Source: SpSt-539 sp964549445
Lineage (GTDB): Bacteria; Planctomycetota; Phycisphaerae; UBA1845; UTPLA1
Assembly: GCA_964549445.1 (NCBI GenBank)
Contig: CAZJVS010000019.1
Coordinates: 1 to 64,000, forward strand
DNA length: 64,000 nucleotides
Direction of reading: 5' to 3'
In this document: piece after piece, positions 26,928 to 35,960 of the stretch
How the letters are laid out: each line of letters begins with the position of its first letter
Position numbering within the stretch: the stretch's first letter is position 1
Translations under genes and position numbers: made by a program
The notes under the pieces: generated by a model
The model's database searches: none
Seen by the model: only the letters and a program-made list of their open reading frames with translations
What the model was told of the DNA's origin: nothing

Positions 26928-28465
26928 GACGTCGCTCCCTTTCGCTCCGAGGGCCCGTTCGACGAGCCGGCGGCGCGATGCGGCTCACGCGCCGGGGCGA
27001 GGTCGCTGCTCCATGCGCCTGGCAGTAACAGCGTGAAGCCCGTGCCTCGTCCCGGCTGCGATGAGACGCTCATTCGACCTCCGCACTTTTCCAACACTTC
27101 GCGGACGATCGTCAATCCGAGTCCGGTTCCGGATATGCCTGCCGCAACGGCGTTGCTTCCGCGCCGGAAGTCGTCGAAGTCCGACCCGCGTGGCCCCGTC
27201 AGCGCTTCGATCTCGGCCGGCTCCATCCCGATGCCCGAATCGGTGACCTGCACGGCCACCCACTCGCCCGGCTTCCCGATGTCAGCCGATTGCACGCGAA
27301 CCGATACGCAACCCTCCGGCCGCGTGTACTTGATCGCGTTTTCGACGACGTTGGCAACGCAGTCCCGCAGATCGGTTGACTGAACGCGCGCCCGCAGGTT
27401 CCGGTCGGGCCCTGCCTCGAATTTCAGCTCGACCCGGCCGGCGTGCGCGACCGCCTCATAACTGCGGCAGACCGACTTCACGACCTCGGCGACTTCCGCA
27501 ACCGCGCCACGATGGCGAGCCGGATCGGCGTCGCGCACTCGCGCCAGCGTCAGCAGTTCGTCAACCTGGTGAATCGCCTCCCGACAGCGCCGGACGATTC
27601 GATCACACGTCGACGCCTCGGCCGACCCGGCCGGCAACCCGTCGCGCACGATGCCCGCCAGCGTTTGAATCGTCGCCAGCGGCCCCTTGAGCTGATGGGC
27701 TGCCGTCTGCATGAATCGCGCTCGCCGTGCGTGCAATCCAGCAACGGCCTGCTGCGATCGCCGCAGCGCGGCGTTGGTCTCCGCCAATTCGCTTTCCCGC
27801 GCTCGCAGCCATCCCGCGATGTGCAAGGTGAAATAGAGCGTGCCGATGATGCCGCACGTTACAATCGCAACCATCGCGACCAGGTGGCCGGCCTGATCAT
27901 GCACTTCGGGGCGCGGGGATCGCAGGTCGAAGGGAAAGTGCGGCTGCAGCCAGCCGAATCCGACTCCAACAGCCATCCCGGCAAACAGGAGCGCGGCCCA
28001 CGCCCCCTCCGCAATCGCGCGCCACGGCGGGAGCAGCAGTGCGCTGATCGCCATGTGAAACACGTAAAAGATGGCCAACGGACTGTCGGCACCGCCGGCG
28101 TACCGCAGAATCAGCGTCAACCCCAGCAGATCGACGGCGATTTGCGCATCCGGCAGTAGTCTCCATCCGCCCCGCCAGATGAGCGGCGGCTGACGGCCGA
28201 TCCATCCCACCAGCGCGGTCCAACCCAGGTTGACGCCCGCCAGCGCGAACACCACCAGCCACAGCGCCATCGGGCGTGCTTCAGCTGCACTCGATCGAAA
28301 GCTGCGATCACACAGCAGTGCCGTGACCGCCGCCGCGATAAACAACCATCGCAAAGAAATCAACCAGCGCAGGCCCCGAACCGGCGAATCCCGTTCGTCG
28401 AGCTCCGGCCGCAGCGCACTTGCCGGACCGGCTGTCGACCGTTCATGCGTGGTTGGAGATGTCAT
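26912..28465 (-). CDS. six-helix membrane histidine kinase within the hydrogenase operon
   Basis: A 517-aa sensor kinase. Six hydrophobic helices fill about residues 32-215 without a large periplasmic loop, a layout similar to redox-sensing RegB/PrrB kinases; a short coiled linker follows. The H-box is AAHQLKGPLATIQTL (His near 255), the N-box VVENAIKYTRP, and ATP-lid motifs DSGIGM and GTGLGLTIVREVL. The H-box differs from the common HELRTP form. The gene overlaps the receiver gene by 23 bases and hydB by 16 bases, so it is co-translated with the hydrogenase. The signal is unknown; redox or quinone state is plausible by analogy. Confidence 0.88.
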   Translation of the reverse strand: MTSPTTHERSTAGPASALRPELDERDSPVRGLRWLISLRWLFIAAAVTALLCDRSFRSSAAEARPMALWLVVFALAGVNLGWTALVGWIGRQPPLIWRGGWRLLPDAQIAVDLLGLTLILRYAGGADSPLAIFYVFHMAISALLLPPWRAIAEGAWAALLFAGMAVGVGFGWLQPHFPFDLRSPRPEVHDQAGHLVAMVAIVTCGIIGTLYFTLHIAGWLRARESELAETNAALRRSQQAVAGLHARRARFMQTAAHQLKGPLATIQTLAGIVRDGLPAGSAEASTCDRIVRRCREAIHQVDELLTLARVRDADPARHRGAVAEVAEVVKSVCRSYEAVAHAGRVELKFEAGPDRNLRARVQSTDLRDCVANVVENAIKYTRPEGCVSVRVQSADIGKPGEWVAVQVTDSGIGMEPAEIEALTGPRGSDFDDFRRGSNAVAAGISGTGLGLTIVREVLEKCGGRMSVSSQPGRGTGFTLLLPGAWSSDLAPAREPHRAAGSSNGPSERKGATSCLIV

Positions 28466-28871
28466 GTTCCGTCCTCTCGCCCATCAGGACGCGTCGCACA
28501 GTCTCTCGCAGCGTGCGCGCATCCAATGGCTTTTCGAGGAACGCGTCGGCCGGCACATATGCCGAGCCGACTTCCTTCGCGTAATCCATACCCATCGTCC
28601 GACCGATGGCGGACGTCATGATGATCGGAATGCTCTTTAACAGGTCGTCTGCGCGCATCTCGTATGCAATGTGAAACCCCTCGCTCGGCGTCGATAGCAT
28701 GATGTCGAGCAGCACCAGATCGGGCGGATCGCGCCGCATCGCCTCGAGACTCTGGCCGGCCGTGCTCGCCACCTCGATCCGATAGCCGTCGGGCGCGAGC
28801 ATCGTGCGCACCGCGTGCTGCATATCGACGTCGTCTTCGATCAGCAGGATGTGTTTATCAGTCAGGTTCAT
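28443..28871 (-). CDS. receiver-only response regulator
   Basis: A 142-aa CheY-like receiver without any output domain. Acidic pair IEDD near residue 12, phospho-acceptor in LVLLDIM (Asp near 56), Ser/Thr in IIMTSA, and Lys in FLEKPLD are all present. A helical insertion (GRTMGMDYAKEVGSAYVPAD) lengthens it slightly. It lies between hypE and the histidine kinase, its likely partner. With no DNA-binding domain it must act by protein contact, perhaps relaying phosphate to another kinase or regulator in the window. Confidence 0.9.
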   Translation of the reverse strand: MNLTDKHILLIEDDVDMQHAVRTMLAPDGYRIEVASTAGQSLEAMRRDPPDLVLLDIMLSTPSEGFHIAYEMRADDLLKSIPIIMTSAIGRTMGMDYAKEVGSAYVPADAFLEKPLDARTLRETVRRVLMGERTEHDISNHA

Positions 28872-28886
28872 CTGACGAATCCTCGC

Positions 28887-29939
28887 TCAACAGATTCGCG
28901 GCAGATCCTCGCCGTAGGGCCGCTGGACGACTCTTCGACCGCCGAGTTTGGTCAGCAGCTCCACCAGCGGCGGACGGCTGCCTGTGATAATCCCAACGCA
29001 CGCCGCGTCTCTCCCGAGTGGATGATCATGAAGGGCCGCCAACGCGCGATCGCAGTCCTTTGCCGCCACGACGCACACCACTTTGCCTTCGTTCGCAATG
29101 GAGAGCGGATCGAGACCGAGCATCTCCGCAGCATGCCGTGTCGACGATCGGATCGGCAGCAGTCGCTCGTCCAGCTCGACGCTCAGATCCGCCGCCTCGC
29201 TGACATCAGCCAGCACCCCCGCCACGCCGCCGCGCGTCGGGTCCCGCATGAACTTCACGTCGACCCCGCTGTCCAGTAGCGCACCGATCAGACCGCCCAG
29301 TGGGGCGACATCGCTCAATAGCGGTGTGCCAAACTCGATCCCGTTCCGAACCGACATGACGGCCAGCCCGTGCTCTCCAATCGATCCGCTTACCAAGACG
29401 TGGTCGCCCGAGCGGATTCGCTTCGCGTCGAGCCGTGAATCAGGTCGCAGTCGCCCCACTCCAGCCGTGTTGATCAGCAGCCCGCTCTCGCCTCCGCCTG
29501 CCTGCCGGCGCTCGATGACCTTGGTGTCGCCCGTGATGACGCTGACACCGGCTTCCTCAGCCGCCGCCGCGACGGACGCAACCACGCGATCGAGGATTTC
29601 CAGCGAGAGCCCCTCTTCGATGATCAGCCCGAGACTGACCGCGATCGGCTCGCCCCCCATCACCGCCAGATCGTTCACGGTTCCGCAGACGGCCAGCCGG
29701 CCGATGTCGCCGCCGGGAAAAAAGAGCGGCGTAACAACGTACGAATCGGTCGTGAAGACCACTGCGCTGCCTTCCCACGGAATCAGGGCCGCGTCGGTCA
29801 GCCGCGACAGGGTGGGGTTCGCAAGCGGCGGCAATAGCCGTTCGCGGATCAGTTGCTGCATCAACTCGCCACCGCCGCCGTGGGCGAGCAGCACGCGTGG
29901 CTTTGTTTCGACCTTGGGTAACGACTCAATCGCGTTCAT
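28887..29939 (-). CDS. hypE: HypE, cyanide-ligand dehydratase
   Basis: A 350-aa member of the PurM/HypE family. It converts the HypF-derived C-terminal thiocarbamate to thiocyanate to make the CN ligands of the NiFe site. GGGGELMQQLI, TTDSYVVTPLFFPGGDIG, VNDLAVMGG and FMRDPTRGGVA are conserved, and the chain ends in PRIC, the obligatory C-terminal Cys. The ATG at 29939 overlaps the hypD stop (ATGA); a longer upstream frame is a shadow within hypD. Confidence 0.95.
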   Translation of the reverse strand: MNAIESLPKVETKPRVLLAHGGGGELMQQLIRERLLPPLANPTLSRLTDAALIPWEGSAVVFTTDSYVVTPLFFPGGDIGRLAVCGTVNDLAVMGGEPIAVSLGLIIEEGLSLEILDRVVASVAAAAEEAGVSVITGDTKVIERRQAGGGESGLLINTAGVGRLRPDSRLDAKRIRSGDHVLVSGSIGEHGLAVMSVRNGIEFGTPLLSDVAPLGGLIGALLDSGVDVKFMRDPTRGGVAGVLADVSEAADLSVELDERLLPIRSSTRHAAEMLGLDPLSIANEGKVVCVVAAKDCDRALAALHDHPLGRDAACVGIITGSRPPLVELLTKLGGRRVVQRPYGEDLPRIC

Positions 29940-31054
29940 GACACGCTCTCCCGGAGAACTTTGCCGTACTGAAACCACGCGGCGCAGGTGCCCTCGCTGC
30001 TCACCATGCATGGGCCGATCGGCGTCAGCGGCGCACAGCCGCGAGCAAACAGCGGACAATCCGGGGGCTCCACCCGGCCGCAGATTACGTCTCCGCACCG
30101 GCACGCCGGATTGTCCGAGTCTTCTCCCAACGTCATCGCAAACCGCCGCAGCGCGTCAAACTTCCAAAACCGCGGCGCAAATTCCAGTCCGCTTGCCGGA
30201 ATCTCGCCCAACTGGCGCCACGGCGTCGCGGCCGGAACAAATACCTGTCGCAACACGCGCTGTGCGACCGTGTTGCCGACCCTGCTGACGGCGGCCTCGT
30301 AGCAGTTTTCGAGCCGCGCGACCCCCGCCTCGATCTGCCGCAGCAAGCGAACGAGCCCTTGGACAATCTGCGGCGGCTCGAACCCGGCCACGACGCACGG
30401 CCGGTGATACTCTTCGACGATTGATTGATATGCGTCGGCGCCCGTAATAACGCTGACGTGCCCGGGGCAAAGGAATCCGTCGATCGGCACATCGCCGGCA
30501 TCGAGCAACGCCCGCATCGCGGGGACGACGAGTTTGTGCGAAAGCAGAAAGCTCAGGTTTTCGACGCCGTCGCGCTCCGCCTCGAGCACCACGGCCGCCG
30601 TTGCGGGCGCCGTCGTCTCGAATCCGACGCCGAGGAACACAACCGAGCGGTCCGGGTCCGCACGAGCGATCGACAGCGCTCGCCGGGCCGACCCGACGAC
30701 CCGGACATCGGCGCCCGCCGCGCGCTGCGATTCCAGTGAGCCGAGCCGCCCCGGAACGCGCAGCATGTCGCCGTAGGTCACGATGATCAGCCCGGGTCGC
30801 GCGGCCAGTTCAATCGCGGCGTCGATGTGGCGTTGCGCGGTCACGCAGACCGGACATCCCGGGCCGCTGATCAGTCGCAGATTGGAAGGCAGGATTGACC
30901 GCAGGCCGCTGCGAAAGATCGAAACGGTGTGCGTTCCGCAGACTTCCATGATCTGCACGCGCCGGCCGATTCGCACGCACAGCGTCCGCAGCTCGCTCAT
31001 GGCGTTCTGCGTCGCCGCTGCCGCGTTGACATCGTTCGTTCGCTTCGTGCTCAT
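29936..31054 (-). CDS. hypD: HypD, Fe(CN)2CO assembly protein
   Basis: A 372-aa Fe-S scaffold for the hydrogenase Fe(CN)2CO centre. EVCGTHT near residue 38, SGPGCPVCVT, GFETTAPATA and PGHVSVITG are the hallmark motifs; the C-terminal Cys set (CRCGDVICG, DCPLF, CAPLTPIGPCMVS) binds the [4Fe-4S] cluster. The ATG at 31054 overlaps the hypC stop. The roughly 50-residue extension visible further upstream coincides with hypC and was not used. Confidence 0.95.
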   Translation of the reverse strand: MSTKRTNDVNAAAATQNAMSELRTLCVRIGRRVQIMEVCGTHTVSIFRSGLRSILPSNLRLISGPGCPVCVTAQRHIDAAIELAARPGLIIVTYGDMLRVPGRLGSLESQRAAGADVRVVGSARRALSIARADPDRSVVFLGVGFETTAPATAAVVLEAERDGVENLSFLLSHKLVVPAMRALLDAGDVPIDGFLCPGHVSVITGADAYQSIVEEYHRPCVVAGFEPPQIVQGLVRLLRQIEAGVARLENCYEAAVSRVGNTVAQRVLRQVFVPAATPWRQLGEIPASGLEFAPRFWKFDALRRFAMTLGEDSDNPACRCGDVICGRVEPPDCPLFARGCAPLTPIGPCMVSSEGTCAAWFQYGKVLRESVS

Positions 31055-31329
31055 GGCCCACCGCTGATCGCTGGCGCCGCTTCGGTCAGGTCGGCGCCGG
31101 CGTCCGACATCACTCCGGCCCGCTCCATGTCCCGCAAATAATCCCAGGTCTCCAACGCGTCGCGCTCCTCCACCGTCCCGATCGCGAAGCCGGCATGCAC
31201 CAGCACCCACTCGCCCGGCGCGATCCGCGGCGTCAGCACGGCGCTGATGCGCAGCCGGTTGCCCTGCAGGTCGACGACGGCCTCATCGCCCGCCGCCTCA
31301 ACCACCAATGCCGGAACAGCGAGGCACAC
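31051..31329 (-). CDS. hypC: HypC chaperone
   Basis: A 92-aa HypC/HupF chaperone that carries the iron-cyanide unit to the large subunit with HypD. It begins MCLAVPA, with the invariant Cys 2, and has the OB-like VDLQGNRLRIS and PGEWVLVHAGFAI strands. The start overlaps the end of hypF by 32 bases. The last 20 residues are a loose extension. Confidence 0.95.
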   Translation of the reverse strand: MCLAVPALVVEAAGDEAVVDLQGNRLRISAVLTPRIAPGEWVLVHAGFAIGTVEERDALETWDYLRDMERAGVMSDAGADLTEAAPAISGGP

Positions 31330-32521
31330 GGCTCATCCTTTCACTTCGGTCCCAATCCGCGCAGCGTTCGCTCGCCGCCGTTGCACGCCAGAGCGCCACA
31401 TGCGCCTGGCCCAGCGACAATCCCGCATCGCCACAGGACACGATGCGATTTGTCAGCACTCGGAGACTGTTCTCAGCCAGTCGCCGGCTCAGCCGGCCGC
31501 GCAGCCGCTCGTTGACGAAGCAGCCGCCTGATAGCGCCACCGTTGAAATCCCTGTTCGCTCGCTGGCCCGCCGCACCGCGTCTGACAGCAGCCATGCGAT
31601 CGTCTCGTGGAACCGGGCCGCGATTCGCTCAATCGGCTCACCCTCGCGCCGAGCCGCCACGATCTGCCGGATGGTCGGTTCGATGTGCAATTGCATGACG
31701 CCGGTTGACTCGTCGATCGCCGCCGGATACGGCTCAACCGAACCGCAACTCGCGGCCGCCGCCTCCAGAATTGCGGCCGCCCGCGACTGTTGATCGTTCA
31801 CCGTGCATAGGCCCAGAAGAAACGCGACGGCGTCAAACACGCGCCCGAGGGACGACGTCAGCGGCGCATTCAGGCCCGCGTCGATCATGCGATTGACCAG
31901 CGCGACATCGGGCAATTCCGCCCCTGCGGGCCAGGCCTCGCGCCAGTCGTTGCCGTAGGCCATCCGCAGCAGTGCGGCTGCCGGTCGCCACGTCTGCGAA
32001 GCCGCCGCGTCGCCGCCGAGCAGCGGGAAATACGCGAGGTGCCCGAGCCGGTTCGCCTTGGCTCCGTCGCACCTCAATATTTCGCACCCCCACACTGCGC
32101 CGTCTTCGCCGTAGCCGCTCCCGTCGCATGCGACCCCGATCACGGGTTCGGAAGTTCCGTGCTCTGCCAGAACCGACGCGATATGCGCATGGTGATGCTG
32201 GACGGCCACAATCTGCCGTCCTGCGAAGTGTGCCAAATGTGTCGAGTGATAGTGAGGGTGCAGATCGTGCGCAATGATCGGCGCTGGATCGCCGCTCAGC
32301 CGGCAGACACGCCCGACCAATCGCCGCATGTCCCGCAGCGCGCCGGGTTCCGTCAAATCGTCGAAACTCGCACTGAGCCGTGCCAACCCGTTTCCCAAGA
32401 GGCAGACCCGCGCGTGCAATTCCCCTCCGACGGCCACAATTGCCGGACTATCGGCCGAAGTGCGTGCGTCGCCCCCGACGCGCACCGTCGTCTCAAACAA
32501 CTCGTAAGCGTCCGGTTCCAT
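31298..32521 (-). CDS. hypF: HypF-like carbamoyltransferase lacking the N-terminal half
   Basis: A 407-aa protein corresponding only to the C-terminal Kae1-like carbamoyltransferase part of HypF (usual length about 750 aa). AVGGELHARVCLLGNG, AHDLHPHYHST, VQHHHAHIASVLAEH, GVACDGSGYGEDG and LSGGCFVNERL are all recognisable. The acylphosphatase, zinc-finger and YrdC-like domains that make carbamoyl-AMP are absent, and no reading frame for them exists in the 250 bases upstream. I use ATG 32521; a TTG at 32548 would lie within the putative promoter. First gene of the hyp-hyd operon. Either the missing activity is supplied by another protein, or this is a degraded gene. Confidence 0.85.
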   Translation of the reverse strand: MEPDAYELFETTVRVGGDARTSADSPAIVAVGGELHARVCLLGNGLARLSASFDDLTEPGALRDMRRLVGRVCRLSGDPAPIIAHDLHPHYHSTHLAHFAGRQIVAVQHHHAHIASVLAEHGTSEPVIGVACDGSGYGEDGAVWGCEILRCDGAKANRLGHLAYFPLLGGDAAASQTWRPAAALLRMAYGNDWREAWPAGAELPDVALVNRMIDAGLNAPLTSSLGRVFDAVAFLLGLCTVNDQQSRAAAILEAAAASCGSVEPYPAAIDESTGVMQLHIEPTIRQIVAARREGEPIERIAARFHETIAWLLSDAVRRASERTGISTVALSGGCFVNERLRGRLSRRLAENSLRVLTNRIVSCGDAGLSLGQAHVALWRATAASERCADWDRSERMSRVPRCSGIGG

Positions 32522-32544
32522 GGCGTGCACCGCGAAGAGACCTA

Positions 32545-32559
32545 GCAATTCGCGGTCCG
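32545..32559 (-). promoter_or_regulatory. weak sigma-54-like element before hypF
   Basis: Minus-strand CGGACCGCGAATTGC has GG and GC ten bases apart and an exact TTGC, but the -24 half (CGGACC against TGGCAC) is poor. The predicted transcript start near 32534 would leave only a 13-base leader before ATG 32521. It is reported because its position matches the other elements in the window. Confidence 0.35.
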
Positions 32560-32717
32560 CAGCGCAATAAAGCCGACCGGTTGATTTTATTCGTACCCAT
32601 CCGCTCCGATTTGCGTTTCGGCGGGCCCCAGATCATATTGCTCGTTCGAACGGCCACGGCGCCTGCGGGAAATTCCTCAACACATCGAAGAAAGCTCATG
32701 CACCGCTCAGCCATCAG

Positions 32718-32732
32718 CGGCACGGCAATTGC
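32718..32732 (+). promoter_or_regulatory. sigma-54 promoter of malic enzyme
   Basis: CGGCACGGCAATTGC: six of seven -24 positions, exact -12 TTGC followed by T, and ten bases between GG and GC. Expected transcript start near 32744, about 33 bases before ATG 32777, which has its own GGAGGT ribosome site. Confidence 0.75.
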
Positions 32733-32776
32733 TCTGTAGAACCTCCGTCAATTCTTCAACCCCGGAGGTCACCAAG

Positions 32777-34522
32777 ATGTCCACGATCACCAGCGAACCC
32801 CCCGCGACCAGTCACCGACTGACAGTCCCGTTCACCGGCCAGCGCCTGCTCCACGACCCCCGCTTCAACAAGGACGCCGCGTTCTCGGCTGCAGAGCGCC
32901 AAAATCTCCGTCTGCGCGGGCTACTTCCCGCAGCCGCCATGACGATCGAACAGCAGGTCGCGCTCGAGGTTGAACACCTCCGCGCGAAGTCCGACGACCT
33001 CGAAAAACTCATCGGGCTTCTCGCATTGCAAAACCGAAATGAGACCCTCTTCTATCGCGTGCTGATTGAGAATCTGCCCGAGTTGATGCCGCTGGTCTAT
33101 ACGCCGACCGTCGGCCTCGCGTGCCAGCAATACAGTCACATCTTTCGCCAGCCGCGCGGACTCTGGATCACGCCCGACGACGTCGAATCGATTCCCGAGC
33201 TCCTTCGCAACTGCGGCCTGCATGACATCCGGCTGATCGTCGTCACCGACAACGAACGCATCCTCGGCCTCGGCGATCAGGGCGCTGGCGGCATGGGCAT
33301 TCCCGTCGGAAAGATCACCCTGTACTGCGCCGCCGCCGGAATCCATCCCCGCAGCTGCCTCCCGATCAGTCTCGACGTCGGCACCGACAATCCAAAGCTG
33401 CTCGATGACCCCTACTACGTGGGATATCGCCACCGACGCCTGCGCGGAGCCGAATACGATGCCTTCATCGAGGCCTTCGTCGAAGGTGTCGTCGAGGTAT
33501 TCCCCCGCGCGCTGGTGCAATGGGAGGACTTCTCAAAGGACAACGCCTTTTCCATCCTCGACCGCTATCGCAAGCGAATCACTTGCTTCGATGACGATAT
33601 CCAGGGCACCGCCGCCGTCGTCCTCTCCGGCATCTACTCCGCGCTGCGTCTGACCGGTGGTCGCCTCGACCGCCAGCAGTTGCTCTTTCTCGGTGCCGGT
33701 GAGGCCGGCGTTGGAATCGGTCGGCTCGTGCGGGCGGCGATGCGCAAAGCCGGCATGAGCGAACCGGCCATACACCGCGCCCTGGTCTTCGCCGATTCCA
33801 ACGGCCTGCTGCACGAGGGCAGGACGATCCGGGAGCCGTTCAAGCGTGAATTCGCCCTCTCAGCGGCCGAACTCGACTCATTCGATGCGGCGGCCCTTAC
33901 GGAGCCACGCGCCTTCGATCTGGCTGCTGCCGTTGCGCGGATCAAGCCGACGATTCTGATCGGTTCGACCGCCCAACCCGGTGCGTTCGGCGAAGCCGCA
34001 ATCCGCGCGATGGGTCAGTTCGTCGATCGGCCGGTGGTGTTTGCGTTGAGCAATCCCACGTCGAAGACCGAGTGTACGCCGGCGGAGGCGATCCATTGGA
34101 CGAACGGGCGCGCAATCGTCGCGACCGGAAGCCCCTTCCCGCCCGTGCGATACGAGGGTAAGTCATTCGAGATCGGACAGGCCAACAACGCGTTCATATT
34201 CCCCGGCGTCGGCCTGGGCTGCATCCTCGCCGAAGCACGCGAAGTCACCGACGAGATGTTCCTCGCCGCGGCCGAAGCGCTGGCCGGGTGCGTCACCGAC
34301 GATCGCCTCGATCGAACGGCCGTCTACCCCGATCAGAGCGAACTCCGCGAGGCCAGCGCCCGGATTGCCGCCGCGGTGATTCGGACCGCCCGCCGCCAGA
34401 ATCTCGGACGGATCATTCCGGACGACCAGATTGATTCACTCGTGCGTGAGTCGATCTGGTATCCCGACTACCCCGCGTTCGATCCGCCGGCGACCACGCG
34501 GCGCGGTGAGTTGAATCGCTAA
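32777..34522 (+). CDS. maeA: NAD-type malic enzyme
   Basis: A 581-aa malate dehydrogenase (oxaloacetate-decarboxylating), which converts malate to pyruvate, CO2 and NAD(P)H. It follows the SfcA/MaeA family along its length: LLHDPRFNK, NRNETLFYRVL, the catalytic Tyr in LVYTPTVG, ILGLGDQGAGGMGIPVGK with the catalytic Lys, the metal site FDDDIQGTAAV, and the nucleotide fold FLGAGEAGVGIG. ATG 32777 is chosen for its GGAGGT site seven bases upstream. Divergent from the hyp operon and convergent with the NtrC-type regulator (31 bases apart). A sigma-54 element precedes it, so it probably belongs to the same regulon as the oxidoreductases; its pyruvate could feed the second oxidoreductase. Confidence 0.93.
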   Translation: MSTITSEPPATSHRLTVPFTGQRLLHDPRFNKDAAFSAAERQNLRLRGLLPAAAMTIEQQVALEVEHLRAKSDDLEKLIGLLALQNRNETLFYRVLIENLPELMPLVYTPTVGLACQQYSHIFRQPRGLWITPDDVESIPELLRNCGLHDIRLIVVTDNERILGLGDQGAGGMGIPVGKITLYCAAAGIHPRSCLPISLDVGTDNPKLLDDPYYVGYRHRRLRGAEYDAFIEAFVEGVVEVFPRALVQWEDFSKDNAFSILDRYRKRITCFDDDIQGTAAVVLSGIYSALRLTGGRLDRQQLLFLGAGEAGVGIGRLVRAAMRKAGMSEPAIHRALVFADSNGLLHEGRTIREPFKREFALSAAELDSFDAAALTEPRAFDLAAAVARIKPTILIGSTAQPGAFGEAAIRAMGQFVDRPVVFALSNPTSKTECTPAEAIHWTNGRAIVATGSPFPPVRYEGKSFEIGQANNAFIFPGVGLGCILAEAREVTDEMFLAAAEALAGCVTDDRLDRTAVYPDQSELREASARIAAAVIRTARRQNLGRIIPDDQIDSLVRESIWYPDYPAFDPPATTRRGELNR

Positions 34523-34553
34523 TGCATCGGTCGATCTCTGAGACGGCGCCGGC

Positions 34554-35960
34554 TTAGAGCTTGCCGCCGGTCGCGCTATCGACATCGACGCCGTGTTTCT
34601 GCAGTCGATACCGGAGTTGATCGCGGCTGAGATTGAGGAGCTTGCAGGCCTGTGTCTGGTTGTTCTTGGTGCGCGACAGGGCCTGGCGGATGAGGTGCAA
34701 TTCAAGCTGCTCCAGCCGCTCGAGGTTGAAGCCCTCCAGCGGCAGCACGCAGTGTTGAAGCTCCCCCAGCCACCCCTGCGGCTGATCGCGGCCCAGCACG
34801 ATGTCTTCGACCCCGATCGACTCCTGCCGGCAGAGCAGCACCGCCCTCTCGAGCACGTTTCGCAGTTCCCGCACGTTGCCGGGCCATTCATAGCGGAGCA
34901 GCTTCTCGAACGCCGCTTTGTCGATCTTCGATACCTTTTTCTTGAACTCCGTCGCGAAGCGACCGACGAAGTGCTGTGCGAGCAACCGCACGTCGTCCCC
35001 CCGCGCTCGCAGCGGAGGCAGGTCCAGCGTCACCACGTTCAGCCGGTAAAGAAGGTCGCGGCGGAATTTGCCCTCTGCGATAGCCGCCTCGATATCCCGA
35101 TTCGTGGCCGCGATCACGCGGACGTCGACCGAGATCTCCTGCGTCCCGCCGACGCGCCGGAAGCGGCGGTCCTCGAGAAACCTCAGCAGCTTCGCCTGCA
35201 GACTGGGCGGCATGTCGCCGATCTCGTCCAGGAAGACCGTTCCGCCGTCGGCCAGTTCGAAAAGCCCCTTCTTCGTTGTCTTTGCGTCCGTGAAGGCCCC
35301 CCGCTCGTGGCCGAACAGCTCGCTCTCGAGCAGCGTCTCCGACAACGCCGTGCAGGTGACGTTAACAAACGGCTTCGGCGTGCGCTCCGACGCGTGGTGA
35401 ATCACGCGGGCGACAAGGTCCTTCCCGGTCCCCGTCTCGCCGCGCAGAAGCACCGTGCTCGCACCGCTGTGTGAGATCCGTTGAATTACATCCAGCAACC
35501 CGCGCGTCGCCGCATGCTGTCCGATGATGCTGTCGGTGCCAAATTGAGCCAGCAGCGTCTGTCGCAGCTCGCGGTTCTCGCGCCGCAACCGCGTCGTTTC
35601 GAGCGCCTTGGACACGACCAGGAGCAGATGATCCATCTGGAACGGCTTGGCAATGTAGTCATAGGCCCCGAGCTTCACCGCCTCCACAGCCCGCTCCAGC
35701 GAGCTGTAGGCCGTCAGCATGATCGCCACCGCGTCATGATCGCGTTTCTGCAGCCGGCGCAGAATGTCGAGCCCGGTCATGTCAGGCAGCTTGAAGTCGA
35801 GCAGGACGAGGTCAAAACCTCCGTTTTCCGGCGCCTCGAACAATCGCAAACCCGTCGCGCCGTCCTCGGCCTCCGAAACCTCGTATCCTTGTTCCTGCAG
35901 TTTCTGCCGCAGCGACCAGCGAATCAGCGATTCATCCTCAATGATCAGGACCCGAATCAT
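34554..35960 (-). CDS. NtrC-family sigma-54-dependent response regulator
   Basis: A 468-aa activator with three domains. Receiver (1-120): LIIEDE, phospho-acceptor LVLLDFKLPD, Thr in IMLTAYS, Lys in IAKPF. AAA+ domain (about 145-375): Walker A GETGTGKD, the sigma-54 contact loop GAFTDA, Walker B GGTVFLDEIGD, and WPGNVRELRN. C-terminal Fis-type helix-turn-helix (LIRQALSRTKNNQTQACKLL, DQLRYRL at about 425-460). It starts four bases inside the end of the globin kinase gene (ATGA), so the two are a pair. It is the only sigma-54 activator in the window and the natural candidate for the -24/-12 promoters described here. Confidence 0.95.
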   Translation of the reverse strand: MIRVLIIEDESLIRWSLRQKLQEQGYEVSEAEDGATGLRLFEAPENGGFDLVLLDFKLPDMTGLDILRRLQKRDHDAVAIMLTAYSSLERAVEAVKLGAYDYIAKPFQMDHLLLVVSKALETTRLRRENRELRQTLLAQFGTDSIIGQHAATRGLLDVIQRISHSGASTVLLRGETGTGKDLVARVIHHASERTPKPFVNVTCTALSETLLESELFGHERGAFTDAKTTKKGLFELADGGTVFLDEIGDMPPSLQAKLLRFLEDRRFRRVGGTQEISVDVRVIAATNRDIEAAIAEGKFRRDLLYRLNVVTLDLPPLRARGDDVRLLAQHFVGRFATEFKKKVSKIDKAAFEKLLRYEWPGNVRELRNVLERAVLLCRQESIGVEDIVLGRDQPQGWLGELQHCVLPLEGFNLERLEQLELHLIRQALSRTKNNQTQACKLLNLSRDQLRYRLQKHGVDVDSATGGKL

